A stretch of 8,363 nucleotides of DNA from Methanobacterium sp. (GTDB lineage: Archaea > Methanobacteriota > Methanobacteria > Methanobacteriales > Methanobacteriaceae), in the NCBI GenBank assembly GCA_009712615.1, contig WASR01000017.1, forward strand, positions 11,124-19,486. The letters are read 5' to 3'. Under the pieces are notes generated by a model. That model saw only the letters and a list, made by a program, of their open reading frames with translations. It ran no database searches and was not told where the DNA came from. The position numbers were made by a program, and so were the translations under genes. Below, in pieces: positions 1 to 5,309 of the stretch. Position 1 is the first letter of the stretch. Each line of letters starts with the position of its first letter.

Positions 1-1285
1 CCGGAGGTTCGTATGAAAACTCCAGTTCAGTTATTTCGCTACATTTAACTTGTTTTGCAATTGCCATGGCCATGGTATCCACCCTTTCGGCAACTGTTTC
101 TTTTGCAATGATTTGACAGCCCAGTATGGTTCCATCCATTCCACAGATGAGTTTGGTGTCTATCGGTTTACAACCTGGATAGTACCTTGCCCTAGTAAGG
201 GCTTGGCTTTTACCTATAACTACTTTTATTCCATTCATCTTTGCAGATACTTCTGTTAAACCAACAGCTCCCACTTCGAGTTCTCCTATTTTTGAAACAA
301 CAGAATTCAGTACTGGTCTAAAAACTGCATTTTTTCCTGCCAAATTTTTAGCTGCAACCTTTCCATGGCGACCTGCAGTTGTGCCAAATGGGGAAAGTGT
401 CTTCGGACCTGTTATTCCATCGTGTACCTCGACACAATCTCCAACTGCATAGATGTTAGGTACAGAAGTTTCCATTCTTTCGTTAACAATTACTCCCATG
501 TCACCTATGTCACAGCCAGCCTGTGTTGCAAGCTCAATTGATGGTCTGACTCCTGTGGATAAAATAACAAGATCAGCATCCATTTTGATATCTCCCACAA
601 CTGCTTCTTCAACGACATCGTCACCAACGATCTTTGTAAGTGCATTGTTGAGAATGATACTGACCCCTTGACCTTCGAGATACTCCTGTACTTTGAGTGC
701 CATGTCAGGATCAAGTGATCTTGGCAGGACCTGGGGAAGCATTTCTGTTACACTCACTTCCATACCAATCTGTTTGAGTCCATATCCTAACTCCAACCCA
801 ATGGCACCCGCGCCGACTATAACGGCTTTACTGCTGGTTTTAGTCCATTCTTTAATTTTAGCGCCGTCTTCAATGGTTCGAACCTTAAATACTCCTCCAA
901 GGTCTTTTCCTTCCACAGGAGGTATGAACGGATATCCTCCAGTTGCAATCACAAGATAATCATATTTCAGGGTTATTAACTCTGGTGTAGATTCATCTCC
1001 ATTAATATGTCGATATTTAATTATATTCTGGGAAGATGCAACTTCTAACACTTCAGATTCTGTAACAATATTAATGCCATGTTTTCCATAGTACTCTGGG
1101 GTATGCATTACAATTTCTTCGAAAGAATCAATATCTCCTCCGATTACATAAGGTATAGCACATGGTGAATATGCCACTTTATCCTCCATAGTAAACACGG
1201 TAATTTCGACTTCTTTTGAATATTTTCTCAAGTTTGAAGCAACGGTAAGTCCACCGGCTCCACTTCCAATTACAACTACTCTCAT
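1..1285 (-). CDS. FAD-dependent NAD(P)H oxidoreductase, NADH oxidase / CoA-disulfide reductase family (C-terminus cut by window edge)
   Basis: The reading frame is open for 428 codons from the ATG at 1283-1285 to the window edge. The family is usually about 440-450 residues, so only the last few are missing. Seen: an N-terminal FAD dinucleotide-binding motif GSGAGG (7-12); the redox cysteine Cys42 in SPCAIPYVIGG, where the family's single active cysteine sits; the ATGG motif near residue 110; a second nucleotide-binding motif GAGAIGLELG for NAD(P)H; the FAD-contacting YAVGDC motif; and a C-terminal dimerisation domain ending in the EFSYEPP stretch. Family members reduce O2, CoA disulfide, CoA persulfide or polysulfide with NAD(P)H using a Cys-sulfenate or Cys-S-S-CoA intermediate; the substrate cannot be read from sequence. 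It is probably cytosolic. No strong ribosome binding site precedes the ATG. It lies 230 bp downstream of the CofH-like gene on the same strand, probably with its own promoter. Confidence 0.9.
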   Translation of the reverse strand, partial: MRVVVIGSGAGGLTVASNLRKYSKEVEITVFTMEDKVAYSPCAIPYVIGGDIDSFEEIVMHTPEYYGKHGINIVTESEVLEVASSQNIIKYRHINGDESTPELITLKYDYLVIATGGYPFIPPVEGKDLGGVFKVRTIEDGAKIKEWTKTSSKAVIVGAGAIGLELGYGLKQIGMEVSVTEMLPQVLPRSLDPDMALKVQEYLEGQGVSIILNNALTKIVGDDVVEEAVVGDIKMDADLVILSTGVRPSIELATQAGCDIGDMGVIVNERMETSVPNIYAVGDCVEVHDGITGPKTLSPFGTTAGRHGKVAAKNLAGKNAVFRPVLNSVVSKIGELEVGAVGLTEVSAKMNGIKVVIGKSQALTRARYYPGCKPIDTKLICGMDGTILGCQIIAKETVAERVDTMAMAIAKQVKCSEITELEFSYEPP

Positions 1286-1335
1286 ATTTTTTTTCTCGCT
1301 GGGTTGTTGGGTTAAAAATTTCCCAATTCTAGGTT

Positions 1336-1345
1336 CATATAAAAT
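1336..1345 (-). promoter_or_regulatory. Probable TATA box of the FAD oxidoreductase gene
   Basis: Read on the minus strand this is ATTTTATATG, close to the methanogen box A. Its centre is about 55 bases upstream of the ATG at 1285, which would give a transcript start near 1313 and a leader of roughly 25-30 bases. The assignment rests on consensus and spacing only. Confidence 0.45.
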
Positions 1346-1416
1346 TTCTGTACCTCAAATAAATTTTATTGTTTTATTCTTATACAGTTGATCATAGAAT
1401 CCAGATTTTGTTGTGA

Positions 1417-1441
1417 GGATCGTTATACCTATTAACGAATC
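1417..1441. repeat. Small inverted repeat in the intergenic region
   Basis: The arms TCGTTA (1420-1425) and TAACGA (1433-1438) are perfect inverted repeats around a 7-base spacer, and G1417 can pair with C1441 beyond a mismatch. The repeat lies about 75-100 bases past the end of the CofH-like gene and about 135 bases upstream of the oxidoreductase start. It could be an operator or a weak RNA hairpin. It may also be chance in AT-rich DNA. Confidence 0.3.
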
Positions 1442-1499
1442 AATGGGATTGTGTGTAATTTAATAAAGAAAAATAGAGAAGTAGAATTTTAAGGATTCA

Positions 1500-1515
1500 T
1501 AAAATAAAAATAGTC
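1500..1515 (-). terminator. T-rich transcription end after the CofH-like gene
   Basis: Immediately after the TAA stop (1516-1518) the minus strand reads GACTATTTTTATTTTATG. Further T-runs follow around 1470-1475. Archaeal RNA polymerase terminates on such T-tracts without needing a hairpin, so this probably ends the CofH-like transcript. Confidence 0.45.
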
Positions 1516-2559
1516 TTAGACCTTTCCATATATGGTGTTCCTTTCCCTTGGAACACGTCCCAGGGCTTCGATAATTTCTATCATTTGTTCTTTTGGTAAG
1601 TACTCTCCATAGGATGCGCCTGCAGCAATGGATATTTTGTCTTCTATCATGGTCCCTCCGAGATCATTAGCACCGCAGCAAAGAGCAATTTGGGAGGTTC
1701 TTACTCCAAGTTTCACCCATGAAACCTGAATGTTTGGAATGTCTCTACCGAAAATTATTCTTGCTAGGGCATGTAGTTTGAGATCATCCATTCCACTGGC
1801 GCCCTGTGAAACACGACCAAGCTGGTTGTTCTCATTCAGGAAAGTAAGGGGAACAAACTCTGTAAAACCACCGGTTTCCCGCTGCAAATCTCTTAAAAGC
1901 ATCATGTGCTCAATACGATCTTCCCAAGTTTCGATACTTCCATACATAATTGTCGATGTTGTGGGTATTCCCAGTTCATGAGCTTCTCTTATAATATCAA
2001 GCCACTGTGATGTATTTACTTTGTTTGGGCAAATCTTCTCTCTTACAGAATCTACAAGTATTTCTGCAGATGCTCCGGTCATGGTGTCCATACCCGCAGC
2101 TTTCAGAGTTTCAAGAGTTTCTTTGGTACTTATACCCGACAACTTTGCAGTTTGAAATATTTCAACAGGGGAAAGTGCATGCAAGTAAATGTCAAATTCT
2201 GATTTAATTGCCTTTATAAGGTCACTGTAATAATCTACAGTCATATGGGGCATTATGCCTCCAAACAAACATATTTCTGTAGATCCCATTTCTTGACCTT
2301 CCCGAATGCTTTCCAGTATCTCATCTGTAGTCATTTCATATCCAATATGATCTCTAAATGAACAGAACGCACATTCAATCATACAATGGTCCGTTATGTC
2401 AATGGCTTTGTTTGCAACGAATGTAATTTCATCTCCAACAATCTCTTTACGCAATCTGTCTGCAACATCAAATAATTCGTGGGGGTTGCTATTGATAAGA
2501 TTTATTGCATCTTTTTTTGTAATTTCACCTGCAAGGGAGCGTTCGTAAATATTTTCCAT
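1516..2559 (-). CDS. cofH: CofH-family radical SAM enzyme (FO synthase subunit 2 or a paralog)
   Basis: The protein has 347 residues, the usual CofH size. CofH couples 5-amino-6-ribitylaminouracil with tyrosine via a 5'-deoxyadenosyl radical, on the way to FO, the chromophore of coenzyme F420. Seen: the radical-SAM cluster motif C59-x3-C63-x2-C66 in HCMIECAFCSF; EICLFGG (96-101), the SAM-binding GG region; the YLHALSPVEI stretch; ICPNKVNTSQW (177-186); the IPTTSTIMYG strand; GGFTEFVPL (230-238); IPNIQVSWVKLG; and GANDLGGTMIEDKIS (296-310) with AAGASYGEYL. These blocks match CofH better than CofG or the menaquinone enzymes MqnC/MqnE, as recalled. Several usually conserved positions differ (see findings), so it could be a paralog with another substrate. 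The ATG is preceded by AGGCGGA (minus strand, 2566-2572), which supports the start. No cofG is adjacent. The gene is transcribed divergently from the DUF166 gene. Confidence 0.75.
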   Translation of the reverse strand: MENIYERSLAGEITKKDAINLINSNPHELFDVADRLRKEIVGDEITFVANKAIDITDHCMIECAFCSFRDHIGYEMTTDEILESIREGQEMGSTEICLFGGIMPHMTVDYYSDLIKAIKSEFDIYLHALSPVEIFQTAKLSGISTKETLETLKAAGMDTMTGASAEILVDSVREKICPNKVNTSQWLDIIREAHELGIPTTSTIMYGSIETWEDRIEHMMLLRDLQRETGGFTEFVPLTFLNENNQLGRVSQGASGMDDLKLHALARIIFGRDIPNIQVSWVKLGVRTSQIALCCGANDLGGTMIEDKISIAAGASYGEYLPKEQMIEIIEALGRVPRERNTIYGKV

Positions 2560-2572
2560 GTAGAATCCGCCT

Positions 2573-2587
2573 TTATAACTCTTATAA
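2573..2587. repeat. Palindromic TTATAA-N3-TTATAA upstream of the CofH-like gene
   Basis: Two TTATAA hexamers lie 3 bases apart, forming a symmetric site 14-28 bases upstream of the CofH-like ATG. A TATA box here would leave almost no leader, which conflicts with the ribosome binding site at 2566-2572. A regulator-binding site or chance is therefore as likely. Confidence 0.3.
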
Positions 2588-2602
2588 ACAATTTCATGAT
2601 CT

Positions 2603-2612
2603 GCTCATATTT
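2603..2612 (-). promoter_or_regulatory. Possible TATA element of the CofH-like gene, inside a short inverted repeat
   Basis: The minus strand reads AAAATATGAG, centred about 50 bases upstream of the ATG at 2559, the same spacing as the other proposed minus-strand promoters in the window. It is bracketed by CTGCT (2601-2605) and AGCAG (2619-2623), inverted 5-base arms. The TATA match is moderate. Confidence 0.3.
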
Positions 2613-2640
2613 TGATTAAGCAGTTAAATTGTTGTTTTTA

Positions 2641-2650
2641 TTTTATAAAT
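2641..2650 (+). promoter_or_regulatory. Possible TATA box for the DUF166 gene
   Basis: TTTTATAAAT resembles archaeal box A. A transcript starting about 25 bases downstream would carry a leader of roughly 145 bases before the ATG at 2818. A weaker element around 2735-2750 (TTTATTTTAAAA) would give a leader of about 50 bases instead. Confidence 0.35.
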
Positions 2651-2802
2651 ACTAATGCAAATCTCACTAACCCCTATTTAGGACGACAGTAATTAGAAAA
2701 AAATTGGATTTATCAAAATCACCAGCACAAGATGTTTATTTTAAAATAAAAAAAATTATCCATAAAGTCGGCTCAAATCAACAGTTTTCAATAAATGAAA
2801 CC

Positions 2803-2809
2803 AGGAGTG
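2803..2809 (+). promoter_or_regulatory. Ribosome binding site that fixes the DUF166 start
   Basis: AGGAGTG lies 8 bases before the ATG at 2818. It favours this start over an in-frame TTG at 2704, which has no such site and would add 38 residues of low-complexity, AT-rich coding sequence. Confidence 0.7.
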
Positions 2810-2817
2810 TAAATTAC

Positions 2818-3468
2818 ATGATCAAAGTTATAATAGTTACAGATGGTCCATACGGAGATAGAACATTCGATACTATTCGTGAAGATTTTGAAACAGTATA
2901 TCTCGAACTAGAACAACCAGATTCTATGTTCATGGATGATGTGGAGGTACCAGACGATATTTTAACAGAACTCAGAACAGCAGATTTAGTTATAAGTTAT
3001 ATTCTACACCCGGACCTTGTTTTGGAGATGGTTGATCAGATACATGAAGATGTTGGATGGATCATTGTTGCAGCATGGAGGGGTGAAGGTTTGAAAAATC
3101 AGTTAGAAGATTATGGAAATGTTTCCTGCCCCGACACCATGTGTGAACTCGTAGAAAATGGAGATCCAGTTTATGACGAATTTGTATCTAAGTTTGGAAA
3201 ACCAGTTGTAGAAATTCAAATGGAGGGCAATAAGGTCACAAATGTGGATGTTATCCGAGCTGCACCATGTGGATCAACACATTATGTTTCCAAGGAGATG
3301 GTTGGAGAAGATATCACTGATTTACCTACTCGGGCCGGTTTAAAAGTACAACTTTTCCCATGCAGGGCACCAAAACTTCGACTTTTTGTAGATGAGTGTA
3401 AGAAAGGACTGGCTTCAAATTTTCACAGTCAAGCATTTCAGGATGCAATCGACAGGAAAGTTCACTAA
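2818..3468 (+). CDS. DUF166 family protein of unknown function
   Basis: The product has 216 residues starting MIKVIIVTDGPYGDRTF. This beginning, the ISYILHPDLVLEM segment, the WIIVAAWRG strand and the APCGSTHYV and LFPCRAPKLRL blocks fit the archaeal DUF166 (PF02593) family as remembered. Some members carry a 'thymidylate synthase' name in databases; nothing seen here supports that activity. There are five cysteines: Cys104 and Cys109 (SCPDTMCE), Cys151 (PCG), Cys182 (FPCRAP) and Cys194. Their number and the Pro-Cys contexts would allow a metal or Fe-S site, but that is inference. No signal peptide or membrane span is seen, so it is probably cytosolic. The start follows from the ribosome binding site at 2803-2809. 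A T-tract follows the stop and 89 bp separate it from the DsrE-like operon, so it is probably a separate transcript. Confidence 0.8.
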   Translation: MIKVIIVTDGPYGDRTFDTIREDFETVYLELEQPDSMFMDDVEVPDDILTELRTADLVISYILHPDLVLEMVDQIHEDVGWIIVAAWRGEGLKNQLEDYGNVSCPDTMCELVENGDPVYDEFVSKFGKPVVEIQMEGNKVTNVDVIRAAPCGSTHYVSKEMVGEDITDLPTRAGLKVQLFPCRAPKLRLFVDECKKGLASNFHSQAFQDAIDRKVH

Positions 3469-3482
3469 TTCTATTTTTTTCT
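3469..3482 (+). terminator. T-tract terminator after the DUF166 gene
   Basis: Directly after the TAA stop there is a run of seven T (3474-3480) within a pyrimidine-rich stretch. This is typical of archaeal transcription ends and suggests that the next operon starts from its own promoter. Confidence 0.5.
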
Positions 3483-3557
3483 ATACAAACCTATAGAAAT
3501 TCATTATTATTTCATTCATAATACACTTATTTACTGAAGTTTAGCTATATTATTAAC

Positions 3558-3941
3558 ATGGTTAAATTACTGAATAAGAATTCAAAAGTTCTGACCATAA
3601 TACTGACTGAGGGCCCATACAGATCACAGTACGTGGAAATTGCTCATAACATGGCTGAAAGCGCCCTGAATTTAGGGTACAGTGTTAATATATTTTTTTA
3701 CATGGACGCCACCCACATTCCAAAGACCAATCAACATCCTCAGTCTTTTCCTAACGTTGGACATAGGCTCAAGAGAATAATATCTAAGGGTGCAGTTGTG
3801 AGGGCATGTATAAGATGTGCATCAGCAAGGGGACACGCATGTGAGAAGAAATCCTATCTAAAAGATGTTTCAATTACTAGCGTATATGATATTCCAGAAT
3901 GGATTAAAGAGAGTGAAAAGGTTATAACACTGAGCGGATAA
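3558..3941 (+). CDS. TusD/DsrE-like sulfurtransferase subunit
   Basis: The product has 127 residues. The first strand VLTIILTEGPYRSQY and the signature ACIRCASARG (83-92) match the DsrE/TusD fold. In E. coli TusD the persulfide-carrying cysteine stands eight residues before the glycine of an RRG motif; here Cys84 has the same spacing to Gly92. TusD-type proteins accept persulfide sulfur and pass it along a relay, in bacteria to TusE/DsrC for tRNA thiolation or sulfur oxidation. Unusually, a second cysteine (Cys87) makes a CxxC pair and Cys95 lies close by. The ending KVITLSG resembles the short C-terminal strand of the family. No ribosome binding site is visible before the ATG, so the transcript may be leaderless or have a short leader; no other in-frame ATG lies near. 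It is the first gene of a four-gene operon, with its stop one base before the next start. The true acceptor is unknown. Confidence 0.8.
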   Translation: MVKLLNKNSKVLTIILTEGPYRSQYVEIAHNMAESALNLGYSVNIFFYMDATHIPKTNQHPQSFPNVGHRLKRIISKGAVVRACIRCASARGHACEKKSYLKDVSITSVYDIPEWIKESEKVITLSG

Positions 3942-3942
3942 T

Positions 3943-4305
3943 ATGAAATCCGTATTTATAATTGTTGACAAGGCACCATATGGGTATGAAGATACTTTTA
4001 GCGCATTTTATGTTGCAATAGCTTGTCTTAACAAAGGCATGAATGCAGATGTTCTTTTACTTGGAGATGGAATTTACTCTGCAATAAAGGAACAAAAGCC
4101 TGGAGGATCGGTTAACTATCCCAATGTTGGTGAATTATCATACCTCATCTTTCCAGAAGGATCGGTTTACATTCATAAAGGATCGATGGATGATAGGGGA
4201 GTAACAGAGAACGATCTTGTGGAAGCTGTAGAGATGGTGAATGACAAGAGACTGGGGGAGATAATTAAAACAAAAACAAAGAGCGCTGTTTTTATCAGAA
4301 TTTAA
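3943..4305 (+). CDS. TusC/DsrF-like protein lacking the signature cysteine
   Basis: The product has 120 residues. It starts MKSVFIIVDKAPYGYEDTF, a typical TusC/DsrF opening, where the AP(Y/H)G turn follows strand one. LLLGDGIYSAI (38-48), the SMDDRGV motif (81-87) and the terminal VFIRI strand also fit. TusC/DsrF is the structural partner of TusD/DsrE in the bacterial heterohexamer. At the position where the relatives in this operon carry cysteine (eight residues before the Gly of RG) this protein has His78. Its only cysteine, Cys28, is elsewhere. It is therefore probably a structural or gating subunit rather than a persulfide carrier. The ATG comes one base after the stop of the preceding gene, which implies coupled translation and a stoichiometric complex. 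The assignment to TusC rather than another DsrE-fold subgroup is from pattern, not a search. Confidence 0.8.
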   Translation: MKSVFIIVDKAPYGYEDTFSAFYVAIACLNKGMNADVLLLGDGIYSAIKEQKPGGSVNYPNVGELSYLIFPEGSVYIHKGSMDDRGVTENDLVEAVEMVNDKRLGEIIKTKTKSAVFIRI

Positions 4306-4311
4306 TGATTA

Positions 4312-4319
4312 GAGGTGAT
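4312..4319 (+). promoter_or_regulatory. Ribosome binding site that fixes the Fe-S protein start
   Basis: GAGGTGAT, near-perfect complementarity to archaeal 16S rRNA, sits 3 bases before the ATG at 4323. It favours this start over the in-frame ATG at 4305, which overlaps the previous stop and would lie upstream of the site. Confidence 0.8.
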
Positions 4320-4322
4320 TTC

Positions 4323-4922
4323 ATGGACATAGAAGAAATGAAATTTACTGTATCTGATGAGGGGGCTATAAAGAAAGTTACTATCCAAGAGATCAAACCA
4401 TGTGTGGTAGCCCAAAACAAGATCCGGGTGCTCCTTCAATTGGATTCGGAAATAAAAGATGTTATACCTATTCTGGTCTCCAGATATCCTCCGGGTAGGG
4501 TAAACTACATAGAAAATAAGGTAATACTCACGTTAAATGTGAATGATAGACTTGTCACCCTTTATCCATCTGGTAAAGTTAGTATGAACAAAACCATCAA
4601 TAAAGAAGATGCAATAGAAGTGATAACTGCGATTGTAGGGGATATTAATGAATGCTTCAATGAATATGAAAAGGGTGAAACACAGATTGAAGGCAAAAAA
4701 ATCTCTCAAATAGGACCACTCACAATCTACAATTGCCTACCAAAAACTGACTGTGAAGAGTGTGGAGAAGCAACATGCATGGCATTCTCAATTAAACTAC
4801 TCTCAGGGGATGTTAAACTTAATCAGTGTCTGCCATTGGCTAAAACCGGTAAGATTGATTGCCTTAAGGAAATTATGGGTATTCAATTAATGCAAAAACT
4901 AGGTTGGGAAAATCAGATTTAG
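4323..4922 (+). CDS. Fe-S protein with a CODH/ACS gamma-subunit-type four-cysteine domain
   Basis: The product has 199 residues. Residues 138-170 carry C144-x2-C147-x4-C152-x16-C169 in the context LPKTDCEECGEATCMAF. This closely resembles the [4Fe-4S] domain (PF04060 type) at the N-terminus of CdhE, the corrinoid Fe-S subunit of CODH/acetyl-CoA synthase. Here it is C-terminal and stands alone, without the corrinoid-binding TIM barrel. The first ~115 residues form an alpha/beta domain with strands around 34-41 and 64-88 (RLVTLYPSGKVSM) and a helix at about 94-112, reminiscent of TBP-like repeats; its function is not recognised. Extra cysteines are Cys27, Cys111, Cys138 and Cys180. It is probably a cytosolic electron-transfer or sulfur-accepting partner of the flanking DsrE-like proteins. 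It begins 17 bases after the TusC-like stop, and its TAG stop overlaps the next ribosome binding site, so all four genes look cotranscribed. Confidence 0.8.
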   Translation: MDIEEMKFTVSDEGAIKKVTIQEIKPCVVAQNKIRVLLQLDSEIKDVIPILVSRYPPGRVNYIENKVILTLNVNDRLVTLYPSGKVSMNKTINKEDAIEVITAIVGDINECFNEYEKGETQIEGKKISQIGPLTIYNCLPKTDCEECGEATCMAFSIKLLSGDVKLNQCLPLAKTGKIDCLKEIMGIQLMQKLGWENQI

Positions 4923-4928
4923 GTGATG
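4921..4928 (+). promoter_or_regulatory. Ribosome binding site that fixes the last operon gene's start
   Basis: AGGTGATG overlaps the TAG stop of the Fe-S gene (4920-4922) and precedes the ATG at 4931. It selects this start over an in-frame ATG at 4904, inside the preceding gene, and makes translational coupling likely. Confidence 0.75.
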
Positions 4929-4930
4929 TC

Positions 4931-5266
4931 ATGGAGATAGGTTTTATTCTTACAAAAACGCCTGCAGAGGAGGGCTACAATACATTTATCAGATTTCTAG
5001 ATTTATTCATTGAAAGTGACAACATTATCATCTACTTGTTGGGTAATGGGGTCTATAATTTCAGGAAAATGCATTTACCTTCTGAGGAGTTAATGAAAAG
5101 ATTAAATGGATCAAAGAGGGAGTCGAAAATATTCGCATGTCTCGATGATATGAAAGCCAGAGGAATTAATGAAGAAATGCTATTAGGTGATGTTGTAACT
5201 TTTGAAAGCTACAACGAACTTATTCTCAATCTCATGGAAAACATGGATCAAGTATTCACCTTCTAA
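4931..5266 (+). CDS. Small DsrE/DsrF-like protein with a conserved cysteine
   Basis: The product has 111 residues starting MEIGFILTKTPAEEGYNTF, with LLGNGVYNF (36-44), ACLDDMKARG (69-78) and a C-terminal DQVFTF strand. These are DsrE-fold signatures and close the protein with a typical TusC-like end. Cys70 stands eight residues before Gly78, the same spacing as Cys84 to Gly92 in the first gene of the operon, so it could carry a persulfide. It is the only cysteine. By position it would replace DsrH/TusB, but the N-terminal cysteine known from DsrH is absent, so it is better called a third DsrE/F-like subunit. It is the last gene of the operon, 8 bases after the Fe-S gene, and faces the convergent protease gene across 43 bases. 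Confidence 0.72.
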   Translation: MEIGFILTKTPAEEGYNTFIRFLDLFIESDNIIIYLLGNGVYNFRKMHLPSEELMKRLNGSKRESKIFACLDDMKARGINEEMLLGDVVTFESYNELILNLMENMDQVFTF

Positions 5267-5275
5267 TAGATATCC

Positions 5276-5285
5276 GTTTTTAATA
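5276..5285 (+). terminator. Short T-run ending the DsrE-like operon
   Basis: GTTTTTAATA, with five T at 5277-5281, lies about 10 bases after the last stop of the operon, in the narrow gap before the convergent protease gene. It is short for a terminator but suitably placed. Confidence 0.35.
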
Positions 5286-5309
5286 ACAATTTAAATCCAC
5301 TATATTTTG

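Noticed and set aside
453..959. Plus-strand open frames opposite the oxidoreductase gene
   Set aside because: They lie antisense within a clear full-length enzyme frame and their products show no recognisable protein pattern.
2704..2817. In-frame N-terminal extension of the DUF166 protein from a TTG codon
   Set aside because: It has no ribosome binding site and encodes a lysine-rich, low-complexity stretch. AGGAGTG stands right before the ATG at 2818, whose product begins like the family.
2818..3468. Naming the DUF166 protein thymidylate synthase
   Set aside because: Some family members carry this name, but none of the usual ThyA or ThyX motifs are visible.
4305..4322. Earlier ATG for the Fe-S protein overlapping the TusC-like stop
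   Set aside because: The strong GAGGTGAT at 4312-4319 lies downstream of it and serves the ATG at 4323.
4904..4930. Earlier ATG for the last operon gene, inside the Fe-S gene
   Set aside because: AGGTGATG at 4921-4928 serves the ATG at 4931, and the product then begins with the DsrE-fold first strand.
5276..5309. Shared bidirectional hairpin terminator between the convergent genes
   Set aside because: No convincing inverted repeat was found in the 43-base gap, only a short T-run for the rightward operon.
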